From Paracoccaceae bacterium (GTDB lineage Bacteria > Pseudomonadota > Alphaproteobacteria > Rhodobacterales > Rhodobacteraceae), in assembly GCA_026982275.1 (NCBI GenBank), contig JALSHK010000497.1, forward strand, positions 1-7,597: a stretch of 7,597 nucleotides of DNA. Reading direction: 5' to 3'. A program made the position numbers and the translations under genes. Below are positions 1 through 5,991 of this stretch, piece after piece (the stretch's first letter is position 1; every line of letters begins with the position of its first letter). Below the pieces are notes generated by a model. That model was given only the letters and a program-made list of their open reading frames with translations, was not told the origin of the DNA and searched no databases.

Positions 1-2146
1 CTGAATCCAGCCATTGCAAGCCGTCTTCCAGATTAAAGCTCTTCAAATCGCACAGCTCGCCGTCTTTATCAGCGTATTTTTGCAGGCGCACGCCTTTGCC
101 ACGGCCAAGGCGCGGCAGGTCGGCGGCAGGGAAGACCAGTAGTTTTCGGTTAATACCCACACAGGCGATATGGGAGCCGACAACAGGCTTGCAGACCCTT
201 GCGCGCACCTCGCCCTTCACGTTCAGCACCTGCTTGCCGCTGCGGGTTTGGGCGATCACATCGCTCTCGGACACCACAAAACCGTCACCGGCACTCGACG
301 CCACAATCAGCTCCCGCGCGGGCACATGGATGAACAGGTCTACGATTTCGCTCTCGTTGGGCAGGTCCACCATCAGGCGCACCGGCTCGCCCATGCCGCG
401 CCCGCCGGGGAGATTGGCAGCGGCAAAGGTATAAAACCGGCCGTTGTCACCGAGCAGCAAGAGCTTATCAGTCGTATGGGCGTGGAAGATAAACCGGCCC
501 TCGTCGCCATCCTTGAACTTCATCTCGGCATCCAGCGCCGTGTGGCCCTTGAGCGCCCGTATCCAGCCCATTTTCGAGCATACCACCGTAATCGGCTCTT
601 TCTCGATCATGGCTTCAATCGGCACCTCTTCCACCTCAGGCGCATCGGCCAAGGTGGTGCGACGGGCACCAACTCCGGATTTGCCGAATTCCTTCTTGGT
701 TTCGCGCAGCTGCTCGATGATTTTCATCCATTGCCGGGTGACATCGCCAAGCAGGCCTTGCAAGCCCGCCTGCTCTTCCAGCAGCTCGGCCTGTTCGCGC
801 TTCAGCTCCATTTCCTCAAGCTTGCGCAGGCTGCGCAACCGCATATTCAAAATCGCCTCGGCCTGCACATCGCTCAACTCGAACTCAGCCATCAGCATAC
901 CCTTGGGGTCATCCTCATAACGGATGATCTCGATCACGCGGTCAAGGTTGAGAAAGGCAATAATATAGCCGCTCAGCACCTCGAGGCGGCTTTCGATCTT
1001 GCCAAGGCGGAATTGTGTCCGCCGCACCAGCACCTCGCGGGCGTGGTCGATAAAGGCGCGGAGCATGTCTTTCAGGCTGGCTACCTGCGGGGTGAGGCCG
1101 TCAATCAACACGTTCATATTCATGGAGAAACGGATCTCGAGGTCGCTTTGCCGGAACAGGGTCTCCATCAACACCTCGGCATCCACGGTTTTGGCGCGCG
1201 GCTCCAGAATGAGGCGGATATCCTCGGCGCTTTCATCCCGGACATCGGCCAGAATCGGGATTTTTTTCTGGTTGATAATCTCGGCGATCTTCTCGATCAG
1301 CTTGGATTTTTGCACTTGGTAAGGGATCTCGGTGACCACGATCTGCCATTGCCCGCGGCCCAGATCCTCGGTCTCCCAGCGCGCCCGCAGCCTGAAGCTG
1401 CCCTTGCCGGTGGCATAGGCTTTCAGGATATTCTCGCGCGGCTCGACCAGCACGCCCCCCGTGGGGAAATCCGGCCCCGGCACCAGCTCGGCCAGGGTGT
1501 CGTCCCGCGCGTTTGGCGTGCGAATCAGGTGGATCGCGGCATCACATAGCTCGGCCAGATTATGGGGCGGAATATTCGTCGCCATGCCTACGGCAATACC
1601 GCTGGCACCATTGGCCAGAAGGTGCGGGAAGCGGGCGGGCATCACCACCGGCTCTTGCAGGGTGCCGTCGTAATTGTCTTTGAAATCAACGGCGTTTTCG
1701 GACAGCCCCTCCATAAGGGCCACCGCGATCTCGGTCATTCGCGCTTCGGTATAGCGCGCCGCCGCAGGGTTGTCGCCGTCAATATTGCCAAAGTTCCCCT
1801 GCCCGTCCACCAGCGGATATCGCACGTTGAAATCCTGCGCGAGGCGCGCCATGGCGTCATAGATCGCGGCATCCCCGTGCGGGTGGTAATTGCCCATCAC
1901 ATCGCCGGTGATTTTCGAGCTTTTGCGGTAGCGCCCCTTGGGGTCCAGCTTCAACTCGCGCATGGCATACAGAATGCGCCGGTGCACCGGCTTCAGCCCG
2001 TCGCGGGCATCGGGAAGCGCGCGATTCATGATGGTGGAAAGCGCATATGTCAGATAGCGATCCCCAAGCGCGCGCTTAAGAGGCTCCGAGGTTATTATGC
2101 CGCTATCTTCCGGGTCTATATCGGGGTTTTTTGTCTTCTTGGCCAT
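1..2146 (-). CDS. parC: DNA topoisomerase IV subunit A (ParC), C-terminus cut by window edge
   Basis: ParC is the DNA breakage-reunion subunit of topoisomerase IV, working with ParE to decatenate replicated chromosomes and relax supercoils. About 715 residues are readable. The start at 2146 is the first possible one: an in-frame stop lies at 2171-2173 with no start codon between, and a GGGAG ribosome site lies 13 bases upstream, a rather long spacing. In order: the LKPVHRRILYAM block (51-62), the YHPHGD motif (87-92), the catalytic tyrosine in AAARYTEAR (Tyr132), the GIAVGMATNIPPHN block (183-196), a charged coiled-coil stretch around 380-490, then a beta-pinwheel C-terminal domain. A degenerate GRGKG (681-685) stands in for the GyrA box QRRGGKG, which favours ParC over GyrA. 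Family members are usually about 740-790 residues, so perhaps 30-70 are missing. The residue matching E. coli ParC Ser80 is Ala93, and Glu84 is Asp97. It is transcribed away from the plus-strand genes. Confidence 0.96.
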   Translation of the reverse strand, partial: MAKKTKNPDIDPEDSGIITSEPLKRALGDRYLTYALSTIMNRALPDARDGLKPVHRRILYAMRELKLDPKGRYRKSSKITGDVMGNYHPHGDAAIYDAMARLAQDFNVRYPLVDGQGNFGNIDGDNPAAARYTEARMTEIAVALMEGLSENAVDFKDNYDGTLQEPVVMPARFPHLLANGASGIAVGMATNIPPHNLAELCDAAIHLIRTPNARDDTLAELVPGPDFPTGGVLVEPRENILKAYATGKGSFRLRARWETEDLGRGQWQIVVTEIPYQVQKSKLIEKIAEIINQKKIPILADVRDESAEDIRLILEPRAKTVDAEVLMETLFRQSDLEIRFSMNMNVLIDGLTPQVASLKDMLRAFIDHAREVLVRRTQFRLGKIESRLEVLSGYIIAFLNLDRVIEIIRYEDDPKGMLMAEFELSDVQAEAILNMRLRSLRKLEEMELKREQAELLEEQAGLQGLLGDVTRQWMKIIEQLRETKKEFGKSGVGARRTTLADAPEVEEVPIEAMIEKEPITVVCSKMGWIRALKGHTALDAEMKFKDGDEGRFIFHAHTTDKLLLLGDNGRFYTFAAANLPGGRGMGEPVRLMVDLPNESEIVDLFIHVPARELIVASSAGDGFVVSESDVIAQTRSGKQVLNVKGEVRARVCKPVVGSHIACVGINRKLLVFPAADLPRLGRGKGVRLQKYADKDGELCDLKSFNLEDGLQWLDS

Positions 2147-2159
2147 ATATGTGGTGTAT

Positions 2160-2164
2160 CTCCC
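2160..2164 (-). promoter_or_regulatory. Ribosome binding site of parC
   Basis: GGGAG on the minus strand lies 13 bases before the parC ATG. The spacing is longer than optimal, but the in-frame stop at 2171-2173 rules out any earlier start. Confidence 0.5.
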
Positions 2165-2243
2165 GCCTCGCTATCGGTCCAGTCCAAAAAACAGCTCCGG
2201 AAAAATAACACAATACGGGTTGCACCGCAGGCATGGCATACCT

Positions 2244-2253
2244 AAGTATACTT
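2244..2253. promoter_or_regulatory. Palindrome AAGTATACTT overlapping a possible -10 (TATACT)
   Basis: AAGTATACTT is a perfect 10-bp palindrome 20 bp before the small ORF start. It contains TATACT (2247-2252), which matches five of six bases of the TATAAT consensus. Transcription from it would begin near 2259 and leave a leader of about 15 bases that includes the GAGGGG ribosome site. No good -35 box sits at 16-18 bp spacing; TTGCAC at 2220-2225 is 21 bp away. It may be an operator, a promoter element or chance. Confidence 0.25.
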
Positions 2254-2273
2254 TTGTAAAAGAGGGGAAAAAT

Positions 2274-2465
2274 ATGAACTGTAAATCCTGTAAATTCTGG
2301 TGGCCTTATAAAGGCGGAAGCCTGACGAACCGCAAAGGCGAGCAACGAGAGGATGCCAAAATCGGCGAATGCCGGCGTCACTCCATCAGCCGCACGATAG
2401 CCGATCATGGTAGTTTTCCCAGCTCCACACCGGAGCAATGGTGTGGAGAATATGAAAACCTCTAA
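2274..2465 (+). CDS. Small cysteine-rich protein, function unknown (63 aa)
   Basis: I recognise the pattern but know no function for it. The ATG at 2274 is preceded by a strong GAGGGG ribosome site (2262-2267, 6-base spacing), which decides this start over an upstream in-frame ATG at 2097 that would lie inside parC. The protein is soluble, basic in the middle, and has four cysteines: Cys3 and Cys6 in a CxxC pair followed by FWW, Cys33 in GECRRH, and Cys57 in EQWCGEYE. That CxxCxFW...GxCRR...WCGE layout recurs in small bacterial and phage-encoded hypothetical proteins, and the four cysteines could bind one zinc or an iron-sulfur centre (inference). There is no signal peptide or membrane segment. 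It lies between divergent parC and the dehydrogenase gene, 80 bp from the latter, so co-transcription is possible but not shown. Confidence 0.75.
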   Translation: MNCKSCKFWWPYKGGSLTNRKGEQREDAKIGECRRHSISRTIADHGSFPSSTPEQWCGEYENL

Positions 2466-2488
2466 GGCCCGGTAGCACCTCCCTTGCT

Positions 2489-2517
2489 TTGACGCCTTCC
2501 GCTTCATGTGAATTCAC
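2489..2517 (+). promoter_or_regulatory. Possible promoter/operator before the SDR gene
   Basis: TTGACG at 2489-2494 resembles a sigma-70 -35 box. A perfect 10-bp palindrome, GTGAATTCAC, occupies 2508-2517, where a -10 element would sit. No good TATAAT match is present, so this may be an operator or chance rather than a promoter. It lies 28 bp before the dehydrogenase start. Confidence 0.22.
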
Positions 2518-2545
2518 GGTAAGCGTAGCAAAACGGGAGTGATAA

Positions 2546-3370
2546 ATGCAGAAAACCATTCTGATTACTGGCTGCTCTAGCGGCATTGGCTATGATGCCG
2601 CCCATACGTTGCACAAGCGCGGCTGGCGGGTGTTTGCCACCTGCCGGCAAGAGACAGATTGCGCGAGGCTGCGCGGTGAGGGGCTGGAAAGCTTTGTGCT
2701 GGACTATGCCGATGAAGCTTCGATCAAGGCAGCGGTAGCCGAAGTCCTGCAGCGTAGTGGCGGGCGGCTGGACGCGCTATTCAACAACGGCGCATATGCC
2801 ATTCCCGGTGCGACAGAAGATATGCCGCGAGACGCCCTGCGTGCCATTTTCGAGGTAAACCTGTTTGGCCAGTTTGATCTGATCAATCGCTTGCTGCCCT
2901 ATATGCAGCCAGCAGGGCGGGTAATCAATTGCTCGTCGGTTTTGGGGATTGCGGTCTTGCGTATGCGCGGGGCGTATTGCGCCAGCAAATTTGCAATGGA
3001 AGCCCTTACCGACGCGCTACGCTACGAAAATTACGGCTCGGAATTGAGATTCATCTCGATCCAGCCAGGGCCTATTCCCACACGCATCCGCGCCAACTCC
3101 ATTCCGCATTTCGAAAAATGGATAGATTGGGAAAGCTCTGCCCAACGCCAGACTTATGAAGAAAAACTGATACCCAGATTATACAATGACAATAACGGCC
3201 CGGACCGGTTTGAACTGCCCTGTTCGGCGGTGACACAAAAACTGATCCATGCGCTGGAAGCGAGCAGGCCAAAGCCGCGATATATGGTCACAAAAGCCAC
3301 CTATATCACCGAATTCATGCGCCGCGCCTTGCCCAAGCGCCTGCTTGATCGTATATATGCCGGTATGTAA
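2546..3370 (+). CDS. SDR family NAD(P)-dependent oxidoreductase
   Basis: A classical short-chain dehydrogenase/reductase, predicted to be a cytosolic NAD(P)-dependent alcohol/ketone oxidoreductase; the substrate cannot be read from the sequence. The start has a GGGAG ribosome site six bases upstream. The Rossmann motif TGCSSGIG spans residues 8-15. The usual NNAG is NNGA (80-83). The catalytic tetrad is present: Asn105 (FEVNLFG), Ser131 (NCSS), Tyr144 and Lys148 (YCASK). PGPIPT (174-179) follows the active site. At 274 residues it is slightly longer than the 250-residue core; the extra C-terminal part ends in a basic helix (RRALPKRLLDRIYAGM). That resembles the YbbO / 17-beta-hydroxysteroid dehydrogenase-like subgroup, which acts on hydrophobic carbonyl compounds, but this assignment is tentative. 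It is followed after 12 bp by the HIG1-like gene and then the adenosyltransferase, in an apparent operon. Confidence 0.9.
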   Translation: MQKTILITGCSSGIGYDAAHTLHKRGWRVFATCRQETDCARLRGEGLESFVLDYADEASIKAAVAEVLQRSGGRLDALFNNGAYAIPGATEDMPRDALRAIFEVNLFGQFDLINRLLPYMQPAGRVINCSSVLGIAVLRMRGAYCASKFAMEALTDALRYENYGSELRFISIQPGPIPTRIRANSIPHFEKWIDWESSAQRQTYEEKLIPRLYNDNNGPDRFELPCSAVTQKLIHALEASRPKPRYMVTKATYITEFMRRALPKRLLDRIYAGM

Positions 3371-3382
3371 AGGAGCTATATT

Positions 3383-3586
3383 ATGTTTTCCGATCCTCTG
3401 TTTTTGCTGGTAATTGCCGCCGGGCTATCCACCGCAGCCGTCTTGGTGCTGGGCCTGCTGACTTTTGCCAAAGGTGGCGATTTCCACAAGCGCAATTCCA
3501 ACAAAATCATGCGCTGGCGGGTGGGGCTGCAATTTCTCACCGTCGTGCTTTTCATGACCTGGATTTACTTTACCAAAGGTTTTTAG
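3383..3586 (+). CDS. HIG1-like twin-transmembrane protein (67 aa)
   Basis: A small inner-membrane protein with two predicted helices, about residues 5-29 and 47-63. They are joined by a short polar, basic loop (KGGDFHKRNSNKIMRWR), which should face the cytoplasm by the positive-inside rule. The length, the hairpin topology and the NKxMRxRVxLQ run before helix 2 match the alphaproteobacterial twin-transmembrane proteins of the HIG1 family. Mitochondrial HIG1/Rcf1 relatives associate with cytochrome c oxidase; whether this bacterial protein does so is unknown. A good GGAG ribosome site lies just after the dehydrogenase stop. The stop codon is three bases before the TTG start of the adenosyltransferase, so the two are probably translationally coupled. 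Confidence 0.85.
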   Translation: MFSDPLFLLVIAAGLSTAAVLVLGLLTFAKGGDFHKRNSNKIMRWRVGLQFLTVVLFMTWIYFTKGF

Positions 3587-3589
3587 CCC

Positions 3590-4162
3590 TTGGTAACGCT
3601 GAATAAAATATATACCCGCACCGGTGATGGCGGCGATACGGCTCTGGGAAACGGAGCGCGGGTGCCAAAGGATTCGCTTCGGGTGGCCGCTTATGGAACC
3701 GTGGATGAAACCAATGCCGCCATTGGCATGGCGCGGCTTCATTCCGACGGGGAAACGGATTCCGCATTAGAGCGCATTCAAAACGATATGTTTGACCTAG
3801 GAGCCGATCTTTGCCGCCCCGATATGGCGCAAGACGCCGACGCTCCCTACCCTCCGTTGCGGGTGAATGCCGCGCTGGTAGACCGGCTGGAGGCCGAGAT
3901 TGATGCGATGAACGCGGCACAAGAAACCTTGAAAAGCTTTATTCTGCCCGGCGGCTCGCCCTTGGCATCGCACTTGCACCTGTGCCGGACCGTCTCCCGC
4001 CGCGCAGAAAGGCTAACCGTTGAACTATCTCGCATCGAGGCCGTAAACCCCGCCGCGATCAAATACCTTAACCGCCTGTCGGACTGGTTTTTCGTGGCGG
4101 CGCGAGCCGCCAATGACGACGGAAAAAAAGATGTTTTGTGGGTGCCCGGAGCCAATCGTTAG
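3590..4162 (+). CDS. Cob(I)alamin adenosyltransferase, PduO type
   Basis: Transfers the adenosyl group of ATP to cob(I)alamin, giving adenosylcobalamin, the cofactor of methylmalonyl-CoA and ethylmalonyl-CoA mutases. The 190-residue length fits the single-domain PduO/MMAB family. Motifs in order: the N-terminal ATP loop YTRTGDGG (8-15), YGTVDETNAAIG (35-46; most relatives have VDELN), FDLGADLC (68-75), FILPGG (117-122), the CRTVSRRAER block (132-141) with the arginines and glutamate of the active site, and YLNRLSDWFFVAAR (159-172). The start is TTG at 3590, supported by AAAGG ten bases upstream and by the N-terminus (VTLNKIYTRTGD) aligning with the family start; the next possible start, CTG at 3599, is less likely. 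It follows the HIG1-like gene by three bases and precedes etfB by 95 bp. This family is sometimes named pduO, cobO or atr. Confidence 0.93.
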   Translation: MVTLNKIYTRTGDGGDTALGNGARVPKDSLRVAAYGTVDETNAAIGMARLHSDGETDSALERIQNDMFDLGADLCRPDMAQDADAPYPPLRVNAALVDRLEAEIDAMNAAQETLKSFILPGGSPLASHLHLCRTVSRRAERLTVELSRIEAVNPAAIKYLNRLSDWFFVAARAANDDGKKDVLWVPGANR

Positions 4163-4176
4163 CGGGTAACGTCAAG

Positions 4177-4204
4177 TTTTTCTTGCAGTGCAGCAAAAAT
4201 GCTG
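4177..4204. promoter_or_regulatory. TGC-rich dyad upstream of etfB, putative operator
   Basis: Two overlapping inverted repeats lie here. The first is TGCA-G-TGCA (4184-4192), set in a wider imperfect repeat TTGC...GCAA flanked by T and A runs. The second is CAGCA-AAAA-TGCTG (4191-4204). Together they abut the candidate -35 box at 4206. TGC/GCA half-sites of this kind are reminiscent of those reported for PhaR, the polyhydroxybutyrate regulator of Paracoccus and relatives. That link is inference, as no bound factor can be deduced from sequence alone. Confidence 0.4.
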
Positions 4205-4205
4205 A

Positions 4206-4233
4206 TTGACTGCGCGCGCAACCCCCATTTATG
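4206..4233 (+). promoter_or_regulatory. Candidate sigma-70 promoter for etfBA
   Basis: TTGACT (4206-4211) matches five of six bases of the -35 consensus. After 16 bp comes TTTATG (4228-4233), a weak -10. Transcription would start near 4240 and leave a leader of under 20 bases with the GGAGA ribosome site at 4245-4249. It would give etfBA its own promoter, separate from the upstream adenosyltransferase operon. Confidence 0.35.
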
Positions 4234-4257
4234 GGCCCAAAACTGGAGATTCGCGCT

Positions 4258-5016
4258 ATGAAGGTGCTTGTGCCTGTCAAACGTGTGATTGACTATAACG
4301 TGAAAGTCCGCGTGAAAGCGGATGGCAGCGGTGTTGATCTGGCTAACGTCAAAATGTCTATGAACCCGTTCGACGAGATCGCCGTGGAAGAAGCCATTCG
4401 CCTGAAAGAGGCGGGCACGGTTTCGGAAATCGTAGCGGTATCGATCGGCGTGAAGCAAAATCAGGAAACCCTGCGCACGGCCTTGGCCATGGGCGCGGAT
4501 CGCGCAATTCTGATTATTGCCGCCGATGATGTGCATCAGGATATCGAACCACTCGCCGTGGCCAAGCTGCTGAAAGCCGTGGTTGCCGATGAAAAGCCGG
4601 AGCTTATTCTGGCCGGCAAACAGGCAATTGACAACGACATGAACGCCACCGGCCAGATGCTGGCCGCGCTTCTGGGCTGGTCGCAGGCCACCTTTGCCTC
4701 CGAGGTGAAAATCGAGGGCGATTCCGCCGTGGTCACCCGCGAGGTGGATGGCGGCCTGCAAACGATCAAGGTAAAATTGCCGGCGATTGTAACGGTGGAT
4801 TTGCGCCTGAACGAACCGCGCTATGCCTCGCTGCCCAATATCATGAAGGCCAAAAGAAAACCGCTAGAGGAAAAAACGCCGGAAGATTATGGTGTCGATA
4901 TTTCCCCGCGCCTGACTATAACCAACACAGCAGAGCCTGCGGGCCGGAGCGCGGGCGTCAAGGTCGCCGATGTGGCCGAACTGGTGGGCAAACTTAAAGA
5001 AGCAGGGGTAATCTGA
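4258..5016 (+). CDS. etfB: Electron transfer flavoprotein subunit beta
   Basis: The AMP-binding beta subunit of the soluble ETF heterodimer, which takes electrons from acyl-CoA and related dehydrogenases and hands them to ETF-ubiquinone oxidoreductase. The ATG at 4258 gives the conserved N-terminus MKVLVPVKRV, with GGAGA eight bases upstream; an in-frame ATG at 4231 would add nine residues without a ribosome site and is not preferred. It is 252 residues, normal for the family. Motifs: the nucleotide-binding segment VKMSMNPFDEIAVEEA (31-46), AMGADRAI (77-84), the ETF-beta signature around 159-179 (VTREVDGG, then LPAIVT), and the dehydrogenase recognition loop RYASLPNIMKAKRK (188-201), in which Leu192 matches the partner-docking leucine of human ETF. 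The stop overlaps the etfA start by one base (TGATG), implying translational coupling and balanced subunit production. Confidence 0.97.
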   Translation: MKVLVPVKRVIDYNVKVRVKADGSGVDLANVKMSMNPFDEIAVEEAIRLKEAGTVSEIVAVSIGVKQNQETLRTALAMGADRAILIIAADDVHQDIEPLAVAKLLKAVVADEKPELILAGKQAIDNDMNATGQMLAALLGWSQATFASEVKIEGDSAVVTREVDGGLQTIKVKLPAIVTVDLRLNEPRYASLPNIMKAKRKPLEEKTPEDYGVDISPRLTITNTAEPAGRSAGVKVADVAELVGKLKEAGVI

Positions 5017-5942
5017 TGGCAGTTCTATTATTGGCAGAGGTCAACGGGGCAGAGCTTGCGATTGACCAAACGGCGAAGGCACTTACGGCGGCCAAAGCCT
5101 TGGGCGATGTTACCGTGCTATGTGCCAGTGCCGGATGCGGCGGCGCTGCAGAAGCGGCAGCCAGGCTCGACGGCGTGGTCAAAGTGCTTTGTGCGGATGA
5201 TACAGCTTACGGCAACGGGTTAGCCGAGCCGATTGCGGACCTTATCGTCAGCCTTGCGGGCGATTATGAGTATATCATGGCAGCTGCAACCACCAGCGGG
5301 AAAAACATTTTGCCCCGCGTGGCGGCATTGCTCGATGTGATGGTGATTTCGGATGTGACGGGCATTGTGAGTGCCGATACATTCGAGCGGCCGATCTATG
5401 CGGGCAATGCGGTGCAAACCGTCAAGACAGCCGACGCCAAGAAGGTAATTTCGATCCGGACAACGGGCTTTGAGGCTGCATCCGAGGGTGGGAGCGCAGC
5501 GGTGGAAACGATTACCGCCGCGAGCAATCCGGGCCTTTCGGAATGGGTTGAAGACAAGGTGCAAGCGTCGGATCGGCCTGAGCTGACCAGCGCTAAAATT
5601 GTAGTATCCGGTGGTCGTGGTGTCGGTTCGGAGGAGAATTTTGCACTTATCGAACAATTGGCTGATAAACTACAGGCCGCTGTAGGTGCTTCCCGTGCGG
5701 CGGTGGATTCGGGATATGCCCCCAATGATTGGCAAGTAGGGCAGACCGGAAAAGTAGTTGCGCCCGAGCTATATATCGCTGTGGGCATTTCCGGAGCCAT
5801 TCAACATCTTGCGGGAATGAAAGACTCCAAAGTAATCGTGGCGATCAACAAAGACGAGGAGGCGCCTATTTTCCAGGTTGCCGATTTTGGTCTGGTTGCG
5901 GATCTTTTTGATGCTGTTCCGGCACTAACCGAAGCGCTTTAA
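5016..5942 (+). CDS. etfA: Electron transfer flavoprotein subunit alpha
   Basis: The FAD-binding alpha subunit of ETF. The N-terminal domain (about 1-180) packs on the beta subunit. The C-terminal domain carries the FAD site: GGRGVGSEENF (199-209), SGYAPNDWQVGQTGK (232-246), and the family signature from LYIAVGISGAIQH (252-264) to VIVAIN (273-278). The VGQTGK threonine and the SGAIQH serine and histidine are typical FAD contacts. At 308 residues it has the usual bacterial length and no truncation. Its context with a beta-oxidation dehydrogenase and the presence of a standard, non-bifurcating length suggest ordinary ETF feeding the quinone pool, rather than a FixAB-type complex (inference). 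It starts one base inside etfB, so it has no independent spacing. A short GC hairpin follows before hbd. Confidence 0.97.
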   Translation: MAVLLLAEVNGAELAIDQTAKALTAAKALGDVTVLCASAGCGGAAEAAARLDGVVKVLCADDTAYGNGLAEPIADLIVSLAGDYEYIMAAATTSGKNILPRVAALLDVMVISDVTGIVSADTFERPIYAGNAVQTVKTADAKKVISIRTTGFEAASEGGSAAVETITAASNPGLSEWVEDKVQASDRPELTSAKIVVSGGRGVGSEENFALIEQLADKLQAAVGASRAAVDSGYAPNDWQVGQTGKVVAPELYIAVGISGAIQHLAGMKDSKVIVAINKDEEAPIFQVADFGLVADLFDAVPALTEAL

Positions 5943-5949
5943 AACCATT

Positions 5950-5977
5950 GGCCTGCCGCTATGGCGGGCCTATTTCA
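5950..5977 (+). terminator. GC hairpin between etfA and hbd, weak terminator or processing site
   Basis: GGCCTGCC (5950-5957) pairs with GGCGGGCC (5963-5970), forming an eight-pair stem with one G-U pair and a five-base GCTAT loop. It begins seven bases after the etfA stop. Only a weak T run (TATTTC) follows, so termination would be partial. The structure may instead protect the etfBA mRNA 3' end while allowing some read-through into hbd. Confidence 0.55.
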
Positions 5978-5991
5978 TCAAAGGAATTATC

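Larger units (their letters stand above)
2147..2273. other. Divergent intergenic region between parC and the cysteine-rich ORF
   Basis: This 127-bp region must hold at least the parC promoter and probably one for the rightward small gene. It contains A/T-rich runs and a perfect 10-bp palindrome at 2244-2253. No convincing -35/-10 pair for parC was found by eye. No RNA gene or coding frame is supported here. Confidence 0.5.

Noticed and set aside
170..1549. A 459-residue plus-strand open frame, with shorter ones at 96-434, 444-920 and 999-1322
   Set aside because: All lie antisense to parC, whose minus-strand translation matches the family throughout. The plus frames are His/Leu/Gln-rich low-complexity readings produced by parC codon usage and have no recognisable domain.
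1562..2245. Plus-strand open frame of 227 residues crossing the parC start
   Set aside because: It is antisense to the conserved ParC N-terminus, has no ribosome site or recognisable motif, and ends in the intergenic region.
2097..2273. A longer N-terminal version of the cysteine-rich protein starting at 2097
   Set aside because: The added part overlaps the parC start antisense and has no protein-like character. The ATG at 2274 has a strong ribosome site and starts exactly at the CxxC motif.
2103..2507. Minus-strand open frame of 134 residues antisense to the cysteine-rich gene
   Set aside because: It overlaps the parC start region in another frame, has no ribosome site, and has no family resemblance.
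4231..4257. Upstream ATG as the etfB start
   Set aside because: It would add nine residues not typical of the family, lacks a ribosome site, and overlaps the candidate -10. The ATG at 4258 has GGAGA at good spacing.
4159..4761. A 200-residue minus-strand frame antisense to etfB
   Set aside because: etfB is unambiguous on the plus strand. The antisense frame is rich in His and Gly with no conserved motif.
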